64,000 nt of DNA from NCBI GenBank assembly GCA_965202915.1, contig OZ241847.1, positions 1,550,001 through 1,614,000 of the forward strand. The letters are read 5' to 3'. Positions within the stretch are counted from its first letter, which is position 1; the number at the start of each line of letters is the position of its first letter. Under the pieces are notes generated by a model, which worked only from the letters and a program-made list of their open reading frames with translations, did no database searches and was not told the DNA's origin. The DNA is from G965202915 sp965202915 (GTDB lineage Bacteria > Pseudomonadota > Gammaproteobacteria > Eutrophobiales > Eutrophobiaceae). The translations under genes and the position numbers were made by a program. Shown piece by piece: positions 10,121-20,000 of this stretch.

Positions 10121-10686
10121 GGCTCATGCCGACGGCAACCGGCGGTGGCCAACGATAGCCAACAATAAAGATACTCCTTAATCACAGTCATATTTCCATT
10201 AATACAAAAGATCATCAAACCAAACAACAGCAAGTATAATCACAGCCGAGCCGGCGATCAATCCCTTCCCGCACATATTACCCCAGACCGCCACAAATAC
10301 CAGCAACAACACCCGCCCCGGCCGTTACAGGAGCCCGTAACTCCCGTCGCGGGTATAAAAACCAACAATACCATCACCCCCCAACTCAGCACCGCTCGCG
10401 GGTTGGTTCAGGCAAAATCCCGGTGTTGCTCGAACCCCCCTGCCCTCTTGTCAGGGGGGTGTAGTGTTTGGAGGTGGTTCGGTAGCCCCCCTGATAAGGG
10501 GGGTTGGGGGGGTTGGGGGGGGTTGGGGGGGTTGGTGTTGATTCAGCAAAGGCTTGGGGTGGTTCGGGGATCTGGGTGATTGGGGGGAACCCCCCCTGCC
10601 CCCCTTGTCAGGGGGGGATATTTGTTGGGGTTTGTTTTACCCGCGACAGGAGTTACGGGCTCCTGTCACGGCGTTCACCCGGCCCG
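10121..10686. repeat. Intergenic R1/R2 palindromic repeat cluster 1
   Basis: No gene seen. R1, forward, lies at about 10325-10355 (GGAGCCCGTAACTCC with CGCGGGTAT). An R2 array covers about 10432-10625: CCCCCC...GGGGGG palindromes around TTATCAG/TTGTCAG, then G-tracts and a tail ending in GGTGTTGATTCAGC. A reverse R1 at about 10637-10668 forms a perfect 7-bp hairpin (ACAGGAG/CTCCTGT), close after the stop of the first coiled-coil gene. Confidence 0.8.
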
Positions 10687-11241
10687 TCAACTCAATTTAA
10701 TCAACCCGACAACCACGCCGATCTGTGCAATCATCGCACCAACGATCCAGCGCGTCAGTCTTGATTCGGTATTGGCAATGTCCGCCTGGGTGGCCAAGCG
10801 CAGTTTCTCTATGTCCTCCTTGGTAGTCAGGCGCAGTTTCTCTATGTCCGCCTTCACCTCGGCAATGTCCGCCTTGGTGTCCGCGCGCAGTTTCTCTATG
10901 TCCGCCCTGGTGTCCGTGCGCAGTTTCTCTATGTCCGCCTGGGTGGCCAGGCGCAGTTTCTCTATGTCCGCCTTCACCTCGGCAATATCCGACTGGGTGG
11001 CCAGACGCAGTTTCTCTATGTCCGCCTTCACCCCAGCAATGTCCGCCTGGGTAGTCAAGCGCAGTTTCTCCATGTCCTCCCTGGTAGTCAGGCGCAGTTT
11101 CTCTATGTCCGCCCTGGTGGCCAAATTGCTGTTAATCATATCGACCTGCTCACCGGCCAGGGCTTCCGCCTGCGCTTCGGTGAAACCCGATTCAGTCAGA
11201 TGCTTGACAAATTTATGGGTGTCAAATGCGATGGCTTCCAT
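10687..11241 (-). CDS. Coiled-coil membrane protein, DUF1640/CCDC90-like, paralogue 1
   Basis: 184 residues. A conserved N-terminal head (MEAIAFDTHKFVKHLTESGF, EAQAEALAGEQ) of about 46 residues is followed by a coiled coil of 11- and 18-residue modules (three with DIAEVKADIEKLR or a close variant). The end is a C-terminal membrane helix (WIVGAMIAQIGVVVGLIKL). Family members are predicted tail-anchored coiled-coil proteins; the bacterial role is unknown. The frame is open upstream to 11343, but that region contains the promoter -10 box, so ATG 11241 is the start. It is the first of seven paralogues around the giant gene, all on this strand. Confidence 0.85.
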   Translation of the reverse strand: MEAIAFDTHKFVKHLTESGFTEAQAEALAGEQVDMINSNLATRADIEKLRLTTREDMEKLRLTTQADIAGVKADIEKLRLATQSDIAEVKADIEKLRLATQADIEKLRTDTRADIEKLRADTKADIAEVKADIEKLRLTTKEDIEKLRLATQADIANTESRLTRWIVGAMIAQIGVVVGLIKLS

Positions 11242-11330
11242 ATTCAGGTGCCGGATGATTTTATCGGTATGGCAGGGATCTTCCGCTTGCCACAGAGTGT
11301 TACCAGAATGCTCATATCTCTCATATAGCC

Positions 11331-11359
11331 AGTATAGACCCATGCCCCGCGGTTATCAA
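11331..11359 (-). promoter_or_regulatory. Sigma-70-like promoter of paralogue 1
   Basis: On the minus strand TTGATA (11354-11359) and TATACT (11331-11336) are separated by exactly 17 bases. The same pair with the same spacing precedes all seven paralogues. The predicted RNA start leaves a leader of about 80 bases before ATG 11241. Confidence 0.75.
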
Positions 11360-11805
11360 ATGAAATTTTCAGCAGTGGCCTGCACCGCTCATTACAGGGG
11401 CCCGTGACTCCCGTCGCGGGTATATAACAATCAACAATATCGTCAACCCACAACTCAGCACCGCTCACAGCGCAGTTCGGGCAAGGTGCCGGTGTTGCAA
11501 CGCCGTTACAGGAGCCCGTGACTCCCGTCGCGGGTATATTAAAATCAACATTATCGTCAACCCCACAACTCAGCACGGCTCACGGTGCAGTTCGGGCAAG
11601 GTGCCGGTGTTGCTTGAAACCCCCCTGCCCCCTTGTCAGGGGGGTGTAGTGGTTGGGGGTAGTTCGGTAGCCCCCCTGATAAGGGGGGTTGGGGGGTTAT
11701 TGTTGATTCGGCAAAGGCTCGGTGCAGTTCCGGAATCCCGGTTGGTTCGGGAATCCGGCGTGCCGGGTGTGTGTTGATACCCGCGACGGGAGTCACGGGC
11801 TCCTG
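11360..11805. repeat. Intergenic R1/R2 repeat cluster 2
   Basis: No gene seen. Forward R1 copies lie at about 11393-11421 and 11507-11536, an R2 array at about 11611-11770, and a reverse R1 at about 11778-11808 that starts at the stop codon of paralogue 2 (stem GGAG/CTCC, loop TCACGGG). Confidence 0.8.
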
Positions 11806-12717
11806 TCAACTCAATTTAATCAACCCGACAACCACGCCGATCTGTGCAATCATCGCACCAATGATCCAGCGCGTCAGTCTTGATTCGGTATTGGCAATGT
11901 CCGCCCTCACCTCGGCAATGTCCGCCCTGGTGTCCGCACGCAGTTTCTCTATTTCCCCCTGGGTAGCCAGGCGCAGTTTCTCTATGTCCGCCTTCACCTC
12001 GGCAATGTCCGCCCTGGTGTCCGCGCGCAGTTTCTCTATTTCCGCCTGGGTGGCCAGGCGTAGTTTCTCTATGTCCGCCTTCACCTCGGCAATGTCCGCC
12101 CTGGTGTCCGCGCGTAGTTTCTCTATGTCCGCCTTCACCTCGGCAATGTCCGCCCTGGTGTCCGCGCGCAGTTTCTCTATGTCCGCCTTCACTTCGGCAA
12201 TGTCCGCCTTGGTGTCCGCGCGCAGTTTCTCTATGTCCGCCTTCACCTCGGCAATATCCGACTGGGTGGCCAGGCGTAGTTTCTCTATGTCCGCCTTCAC
12301 CTCGGCAATGTCCGCCTGGGTGGCCAGGCGCAGTTTCTCTATGTCCGCCTTCACCTCGGCAATGTCCGACTGGGTGGCCAGGCGTAGTTTCTCCATGTCC
12401 TCGCTGGTGGCCAGGCGCAGTTTCTCTATGTCCGCCTTCACCTCGGCAATGTCCGACTGGGTGGCCAGGCGTAGTTTCTCCATGTCCTCGCTGGAGGCCA
12501 GGCGTAGTTTCTCTATGTTCTCGCTGGTAGTCAGGCGCAGTTTCTCTATGTTCTCGCTGGTAGTCAGGCGTAGTTTCTCCATGTCCTCCCTGGTGGCCAG
12601 ATTGCTGTTGATCATAGCGACCTGTTCACCGGCCAGGGCTTCGGCCTGCGCTTCGGTGAAACCGGATTCAGTCAGGTGCTTGACAAATTTATGGGTGTCA
12701 AATGCGAGGGCTTCCAT
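11806..12717 (-). CDS. Coiled-coil membrane protein, DUF1640/CCDC90-like, paralogue 2 (longest)
   Basis: 303 residues, the longest copy. Head and C-terminal helix are nearly the same as in paralogue 1. The coiled coil holds eight DIAEVKADIEKLR modules plus a ninth variant (DIAEVRADIANTES), mixed with 11-residue modules such as TSENIEKLRLT and SSEDMEKLRLA. Each module is 18 residues (7+11) or 11, so the heptad/hendecad register is kept whatever the number of modules. ATG 12717 was chosen because the upstream in-frame ATG at 12819 lies in the promoter. Confidence 0.85.
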   Translation of the reverse strand: MEALAFDTHKFVKHLTESGFTEAQAEALAGEQVAMINSNLATREDMEKLRLTTSENIEKLRLTTSENIEKLRLASSEDMEKLRLATQSDIAEVKADIEKLRLATSEDMEKLRLATQSDIAEVKADIEKLRLATQADIAEVKADIEKLRLATQSDIAEVKADIEKLRADTKADIAEVKADIEKLRADTRADIAEVKADIEKLRADTRADIAEVKADIEKLRLATQAEIEKLRADTRADIAEVKADIEKLRLATQGEIEKLRADTRADIAEVRADIANTESRLTRWIIGAMIAQIGVVVGLIKLS

Positions 12718-12806
12718 ATTCAGGTGCCGGATGATTTTATCGGTATGGCAGGGGTCTTCCGCTTGCCATGGTGTGTTACCGGTATGCTCATATTTCTCAT
12801 ATAGCC

Positions 12807-12835
12807 AGTATAGACCCACGCCCCGCGGTTATCAA
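12807..12835 (-). promoter_or_regulatory. Sigma-70-like promoter of paralogue 2
   Basis: TTGATA (12830-12835), 17-base spacer, TATACT (12807-12812) on the minus strand; same layout as the other six copies. Confidence 0.75.
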
Positions 12836-13135
12836 ATAAATTTTCAGCAGGGGGCTGCACGGCTCATTACAGGTGCCCGTGACTCCCGTCGCGGGTAAAA
12901 CAATCAACCTTATCGTCAGGCTGGAACTCAGCACCGCTCACGGGTTGGTTGGGGGAAAGGTGCCGAAGTTGCTCGACCCCCCCTGACAAGGGGGGTTGGG
13001 GGGGTTGATGTTGATTCGGCAAAGACTTCGGTGCAGTTCGGGAATCCGGGGGTGATTGGGGAATCTGGCGTGCTGGGTGTGTGTTTTACCCGCGACAGGA
13101 GTTACGGGCTCCTGTCACGGCGTTCACCCGGCCCG
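12836..13135. repeat. Intergenic R1/R2 repeat cluster 3
   Basis: No gene seen. Forward R1 at about 12866-12896, an R2 stretch at about 12976-13060, and a reverse R1 at about 13087-13118 with the perfect ACAGGAG/CTCCTGT stem, downstream of paralogue 3. Confidence 0.8.
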
Positions 13136-13645
13136 TCAACTCAATTTAATCAACCCGACAACCACGCCGATCTGCGCAATCATCGCACCAACGATCCAGC
13201 GCGTCAGTCTTGATTCGGTATTGGCAATGTCCGCCCTGGTGTCCGCGCGCAGTTTCTCTATGTCCGCCTTCACCTCGGCTATGTCCGCCTGGGTGGCCAG
13301 GCGCAGTTTCTCTATGTCCGCCTTCACCTCGGCAATGTCCGCCCTGGTGTCCGCGCGCAGTTTCTCTATGTCCGCCTGGGTGGCCAGGCGCAGTTTCTCT
13401 ATGTCCGCCTTCACCTCGGCTATGTCCGCCTGGGTGGCCAGGCGTAGTTTCTCTATGTCCGCCTTCACCTCGGCAATGTCCGCCTGGGTGGCCAGGCGCA
13501 GTTTCTCTATGTCCGCCCTGGTGGCCAGATTGCTGTTGATCATATCGACCTGTTCACCGGCCAGGGCTTCGGCCTGCGCTTCGGTGAAACCGGATTCAGT
13601 CAGGTGCTTGACAAATTTATGGGTGTCAAATGCGAGGGCTTCCAT
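13136..13645 (-). CDS. Coiled-coil membrane protein, DUF1640/CCDC90-like, paralogue 3
   Basis: 169 residues with the conserved head MEALAFDTHKFVKHL, four DIAEVKADIEKLR modules with single 11-residue modules between, and the C-terminal helix ending GLIKLS. It is the copy immediately downstream of the giant gene and is separated from it by an R1/R2 cluster and its own promoter. Confidence 0.85.
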   Translation of the reverse strand: MEALAFDTHKFVKHLTESGFTEAQAEALAGEQVDMINSNLATRADIEKLRLATQADIAEVKADIEKLRLATQADIAEVKADIEKLRLATQADIEKLRADTRADIAEVKADIEKLRLATQADIAEVKADIEKLRADTRADIANTESRLTRWIVGAMIAQIGVVVGLIKLS

Positions 13646-13734
13646 ATTCAGGTGCCGGATAATTTTATCGGTATGGCAGGGGTCTTCCGCTTGCCATGGT
13701 GTGTTACTGGTATGCTCAGATCTCTCATATGGTC

Positions 13735-13763
13735 AGTATAGACCCACGTCCGGCCGTTATCAA
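13735..13763 (-). promoter_or_regulatory. Sigma-70-like promoter of paralogue 3
   Basis: TTGATA (13758-13763), 17-base spacer, TATACT (13735-13740) on the minus strand. Confidence 0.75.
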
Positions 13764-14087
13764 ATAAATTTTCAGCAGGGGGCTGCACGGCTCATTACAG
13801 GTGCCCGTGACTCCCGTCGCGGGTATCACAATCAACATTATCGTCAACCCGTAGCTCGGTACGGTTCATAGTGCAGTTCAGGCAAAGTGCCGGTGTTGCT
13901 CAGTAGCCCCCCCTGATAAGGGGGGTTGGGGGGTTTGGTGTTGATTCGGGAAAGGCCCGGTGCAGTTCGGGAATCCGGGGAGGGTTCGGGAATCCGGGTG
14001 ATTGCTCGAAACCCCCCCTGCCCCCCCTTGTCAGGGGGGGATATTGGTTGGGGGTTGTTTTATCGGGGTCGGGAGACGCCGGCTCTT
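13764..14087. repeat. Intergenic R1/R2 repeat cluster 4, after the giant gene
   Basis: No gene seen. Forward R1 at about 13796-13826, two R2 palindromes at about 13903-13940 and 14010-14042, and a diverged R1 hairpin at 14058-14083 that starts just after the stop of the giant gene. Confidence 0.78.
14058..14083 (-). terminator. R1-type hairpin after the giant gene stop
   Basis: On the minus strand GGCGTC-TCCC-GACCCC forms an imperfect stem-loop right after the TAA of the giant gene, followed by GATAAAAC. Other paralogue stops have the tighter form GGGGTC-TCCC-GACCCC at the same place. The constant position suggests termination or mRNA 3'-end protection; there is no T run, so the function is inferred. 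Confidence 0.45.
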
Positions 14088-17000
14088 TTAGCCATCATCA
14101 GAGACCAGCGTTGGCAGGTCGAACAGGTCGGCATCCGGCTCGGCTACCGTCACCGGGTCGGCGAGATCTATGGCCGCCCGCGCCGCCGGTAACGGGCCCA
14201 GCATGGCGAGTTCGTCTTCCAGGCGTTGGCGTTGTTGGGCTTCGTCCTCGGGTGGGAGGTCTGCGATTAGGGCGCGGACGTCGACGGTCTGCGTGGTGCA
14301 GCAGTTTTGCAGGAGTGCGGCGCTGGTGGCCAGGCTGGTGGCCATTAAATTGCCGGCCAGGGATACGTCCATGTTGACCAGCAGGCGGGCGTTGCCGTTG
14401 TCGAAGGCTCTGTACATGGTGCCGGCTATCATAACGTCGCCGCCCTGCGCCCAGCCGTCATCGGGGGCGGTGACGGTGTCGCCGGTGTTGCCGTCAACCC
14501 GCAGCTCGGCGCGGCCGTCGGCCCTCTCTTCGGACAGGCTCAGCAGGGCCAGACGGGTGAGGCTCATAATGTTGTCCGCGCCCCCGCTGAGATCGATGCG
14601 CTCTATGCTGCTCAGGCGGGCGTCGGCGAGGGCACTCAGGTTCAGGCTCAGGCCGGTGTCGGCGTCGGGGTTGACCAGGCTCAGGGTATCGGTGCCGCTG
14701 CCGCCGTCGAATCTGAGCAGATCGGTATCGCCAAAGCCGTCTATATTGAGCACGTCATCGCCGGCGCCGGCGAGTACGACGGTGGCCTCGCCGGCGGCGT
14801 TCAGCACGTCGTCGCCGGCGGTGCCGAGTTCGGCGGCGGCCTCGGTGGCCAGACCGACCGGGCCTCCGAACACGACGTAGGCCTCGCCGGCATCGGTCCT
14901 GGGGGTGCCGTCGGGGTTGGTGACGTCGGCCAGATTGGCGCCGATGATGAGATCGGCATAACCGTCGCCGTTGACGTCGCCGGCGACGGAGACGCTGTAG
15001 CCGGCGCGGTCATCGGCGGCGTCGCCCCGGATGGTGTAGCCGTCGGCGGCGCTCAGGTCGGTCAAATCCACCACCCGGCGGCTGCCGACCAGTTCGCCGA
15101 ATGTGTTAGACGTGCCGGTGGATTTGCCGAACACGACGTAGGCCTCGCCGTAATCGTCGTCTTCGTCCGCAGGCTCACCGTCATCGCCCCTGGGGGCGCC
15201 GACCAGCAGATCGTCAAAGCCGTCGCCGTTGAGGTCGCCGGCGCCGGATATGCCCTGGCCGGCGCCGTCATAGGCGGTCTCGCCCTGGATGATAAAGCCG
15301 TCGGCGGCGCTCAGGTTGGTCAAATCCACCACCCGGCGGCCGGTGCTGTCCGGGGGGCTGCCAAAGTCGGAGGCCTTGCCGAACACCACGTAGGCCTCGC
15401 CGGCGTCGGTGCCACCGTCGTCGCCGCCACGGGCGCCGATGATGACGTCGGCATAGCCGTCGCCGTTGACGTCGCCGGCAGAGGATATGTGCCGCCTGCC
15501 CGCAAAGTCAAAGGGGGTATCGCCCTGGATAACAAAGCCGTCGGCGGCCTCCAGGCTGCTGAGGTCGATGACCCGGCCGCCGCCTTCCGCCACCCCAAAG
15601 TTGTCCGGTTTGCCGAACACCACGTAGGCCTCACCGGCTTCGTCGCCGCCGTCGTCGCCAAGGAGCGCGCCGATGATGAGATCGGCATAGCCGTCGCCGT
15701 TGACGTCGCCGGCGCCGGATACGCTGTGGCCGGCCTGGTCTCCCGCCGTATCGCCCCGGATGATAAAGCCATCGCCGGCGGCCAGATCGCCCAGATCGAT
15801 CACCTGGCGGCCGCCCATATCGCTGCCAAAGCCCGTGGCCTTGCCGAATACCAGATAGGCCTCGCCGGCATTGCTCCTGTCGCCATCGGGGTCGCCATAG
15901 GGTGCGCCGATGATGAGATCGGTATAACCGTCACCGTTGACGTCGCCGGCGCCGGATACGCTATGGCCCGCATTGTCACCGGACGCATCGCCCTGGATGA
16001 TAAAGCCTTCGGCGGCGGTCAGATCGCTCAGATCCACGACCTGGCGGTTGTCACTGTCCGGGCTGCCGAATGGATCAGATGGATCCGCCGCCTTGCCGAA
16101 CAGGACGTAGGCCTCACCGACGCTGGTGCCACCACTGTTGCCCAGGATTGCCCCGACGAGTAGGTCGGCATAGCCGTCGCCGTTGACGTCGCCGGCAGAG
16201 GATACGCTTGTGCCCGCCTCGTCAGCGGGGGTATCGCCCTGGATGATAAAACCGTCCCCGGCGTCCAGATTGGTCAAATCGATCTCCCGTGGCCCGGAGG
16301 TCTCGCCGGAGGCCTGGCCGAATATAACATAGGCCTCGCCGGCGCTGTTGCCGTCGTCGTCGCCTCTGGGCGCGCCGACGATGACGTCGGCATAGCCGTC
16401 GCCGTTGACGTCGCCGGCGTCGGATACGCTAAAGCCGGCCTGGTCATTGGCGGCGTCGCCCCGGATGGTGAAGCCCTCCGCCGGGGTGAGTGCGCCGAGG
16501 TCGACGCCCAGCCTGATGCCGCTGATATCGATGGCGGTATTGACCAGCAGGCGGGCGTTGCCGTTGTCATAGACGTTATAGAAGACTTCGTCTATCTCTT
16601 CCCGGCCGCGCGGTGTCCAGCCGCTGTCGGCGGTGGCGACGCGGTCGCCGGCGTTGCCGTCGACGCGTAGCTCGGCGCGGCCGTCGGTGCGGACCTCGGA
16701 GAGATTCAGCAGGTCCAGACGGTTGAGGGTGAGGCTGTTGTCACCGCTACCACTGAGGTCGATGCGCTCTATGCTGATGAGGCGGGTGTCTCGGAGGGTG
16801 CTCAGGTCCAGGCTCAGGTCGGTGGTGGCATCGGGGTTGACCAGGCGCAGGGTGTCGGTGCCGCTGCCGCCGTCGAAGCGGAGCGGGTCGGTGTCGGTGA
16901 AGCCGTCTATGTTGAGGACGTCATCGCCGGGGCCGGCGAGGACGACTCCGTCGTCATCGTCGTCGCTCAGGACGTCGTCGCCGGCGAGGGTCTCGGTGGT

Positions 17001-20000
17001 GAGGCCGGCCGCCGGGCCGCCGAACAGGACGTAGGCCGCGCCGGCTTCTGTGAGGGTTGTAGGGGTACCATCAATGGACTTGATGGGGTCGGCAAAATTC
17101 GCCCCGACGATGAGGTCGGCAAAGCCATCGCCATTGACGTCGCCGGCGGCGGATACGCTCCCGCCCGCATAGTCACGGGGCGCATCGCCCTGGATGATAA
17201 AACCGTCGCCGGCGGCCAGGCCAGTCAAATCAATCACCCGGCGGCCATCCATATCGCTGCCAAAGCCGGAGTCCTTGCCAAACACCAGATAGGTCTCGCC
17301 GGCATCCGTGCCACCGTCGTTGCCTAAGCGTGCCCCGACGAGCAGGTCGGCAAAGCCGTCACCGTTGACGTCGCCGGCTCCGGATACGCTATTGCCCGCA
17401 CGGTCAGTGTTCGTGTCGCCCTGGATGATAAAGCCGTCCTCGGCGGCCAGGCTTTCCAGTTCTACGACCTGGCGGCCACCCATATCGCTGCCAAAGCCGG
17501 AGGCCGTGCCAAACACGACGTAGGCCTCGCCGGCATTGGTCTTGTCGTCATCGTCGGGATTGGGCGTGTTGACGTCGGCATTGGGCGCCCCGACGATGAG
17601 GTCGGCAAAACCGTCGCCGTTGACGTCGCCGGCTCCGGATACGCTCCCGCCCGCACCGTCACCGGACGCATCGCCCTGGATGATAAAGCCGTCGCCGGCG
17701 GCCAGATTGGTCAAATCCACGACCCGGCGGCTGCCTATCGTACTGCCAAAGCCGGAGGCCTTGCCGAACACGACGTAGGCCTCGCCGGCGTTGTTGCCAC
17801 CGTCGTTGCCCCCGGTTGCCCCGACGAGCAGGTCGGCAAAGCCGTCGCCGTCCACGTCGCCGGCAGCGGATACGCTCCCGCCCGCATAGTCACTCTCCAT
17901 ATCGCCCTGGATGATAAAGCCGTCCCCGGCACCCAGGCTTGACAGGTCGACGACCCGGCGGCCGGTACTGTCCGGGGGGCTGCCAAAGTCATCGGCTTTG
18001 CCGAATACGACGTAGGCCTCGCCGGCATTGTCGCCCCCGTCGTCACCCCTGGGGGCGCCGACGAGCAGGTCGGCATAGCCGTCGCCGTTGACGTCACCGG
18101 CTCCGGATACGTTCCCCGCTCGGTCATCGGGCATATCGCCCTGGATGATAAAACCGTCGCCGGCGGCCAGGCTTTCCAGGTCCAAGAACCGGCGGCCAGC
18201 ACTGTCCAGGCTGCCAAAGCCAGAGGCCTTGCCGAACACGACGTAGGCTTCGCCGGCCCTGTTGCCACCGTCGTCGCCCAGGTTTGCCCCGACGATGAGA
18301 TCGGCATAGCCGTCGCCGTTGACGTCGCCGGCACCGGATACGCTCCTGCCCGCCTGGTCACCGCCCGCATCGCCCTGGATGATAAAACCATCGCCGGCGG
18401 CCAGATTGGTCAAATCTACGACCCCTGGGGTGGACGCCCTGCCGAACACGACGTAGGCCTCGCCGGCACCGGTGCCACCATCGTTGCCATAGCGCGCCCC
18501 AACGATGAGGTCCGCATAGCCATCACCGTTGACGTCGCCGGCACCGGATACGCTAAAACCCGCACCGTCAAGACCCGCATCGCCCTGAATGATAAAGCCA
18601 TCCGCCACGGTAAGCCCGCTCAGGTCTATATCGCCAAGCGCACCCCTGATCTCGACGTTCACCGTCACCGGCTCGGCCTGGTTGCCCAGGTCGTCCATCA
18701 CCCGTACTACAAAGCTGTCATCGGTATCATCATCGCCGGTATGGACGTACACCACCTCGCCATTCTCAAGCTGCTGCTGGGTGAAGCTGGTGATGGCCGT
18801 GTCCAGGTCACTGCTCAGTGCCAGCCGGCCCCTCATCGAGTCCGGGGCGGTCGTCACCGTCCAGGTGAGGGTGTCGGCGTCATTGTCCGGGTCGCCGGCG
18901 CTGAAGTCCTCCGGGGTCAGGGTCTGGCTCCCGCCCTCAAACGCCCGCAAGGCACCATCGCCGCTGGTGGTCGGCACCTCGCCCATCACCACCTCCACCG
19001 TCACGGCGGCATTCACCAGCAGGCGGGCATTGCCGTTGTCGAAGACGTTATAGGTGGTGGCGCCCATGGTGACGTCAGTCCCCCGCATCCAGTCGCCATC
19101 GAGGGTGACGCGGTCGCCGGCGTTGCCATCGACCCGCAACTCGGCGCGGCTGGCCTCGGTACCGTCGGCGCCGCGGGTGCGTACCTCGGACAGATTCAGC
19201 AGGTCCAGACGGGTGAGTCTCAGGCTGTTGTTATTCATGCCCGCACCGCCACTGAGATCGATGCGCTCTATGCTGCTCAGGCGGCTGCCGGCGAGGGTGC
19301 TCAGGTCCAGGTCCAGGCCGCCGGCGGTGTTGGCCAGCCGCAGGGTATCGGTACCGCTGCCGCCGTCGAATTTGAGCAGGTCGTCGGGACCGAAACCGTC
19401 TATATTGAGGACGTCATCGCCGGCGCCGGCGAGCACCACCGTCGCCTCTCCGTCGGCGTTCAGGGCGAGGTCGTTGGCGATGGTGCCCACCACCGCGGCG
19501 GCCTCGGTGCTGAGGCCCGCCAGGCTACCGAACAGGACGTAGGCCTCGCCGGCGTCGTCGCCACCGTCGTTGCCCTCGCTCGCCCCGACGATGAGGTCGG
19601 CAAAACCGTCGCCGTTGACGTCGCCGGCGGCGGATACGCTCCAGCCCGCCCGGTCACCGTCCGTATCGCCCTGGATAATCAAACCATCCTCCGGGGCCAG
19701 TCCAGTCAAATCAATCACCCGGCGGCCGCCCATATCGCTGCCGAATGGATTAGATGAGGGATCAGATGGGTCGGGCGCCTTGCCGAATATCAGATAGGCC
19801 GCACCGGCATTGTCGCCACCGTCGTCGCCATCGCGCGCCCCGACGATGAGGTCGGCAAAGCCGTCGCCGTTGACGTCGCCGGCGGCGGATACGCTAAAGC
19901 CCGCATTGTCACCCGGCGCGTCGCCCCGGATGATAAAGCCGTCCCCGGCGGCCAGGCTTGACAGGTCTATCACTCTGCCAAAGCCGTCCTGTTTGCCAAA

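Noticed and set aside
11771..12898. Long plus-strand open frame (about 375 codons) rich in SFSMSAFTSAMS repeats
   Set aside because: It is the antisense of paralogue 2. The same pattern appears opposite all seven copies and only mirrors the repeated coiled-coil codons; the minus-strand product has a family match, a promoter and a membrane helix.
10687..13645. Regular repeats as a possible CRISPR array
   Set aside because: Repeat units are directly adjacent or coding, with no constant repeat/unique spacer pattern and no cas genes.
18741..19757. Plus-strand frames of 300 or more codons opposite the giant gene (also at 21372-22310)
   Set aside because: High GC removes stops on the other strand. 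The Val/Ala/Gly-rich products have no domain and no ribosome sites.
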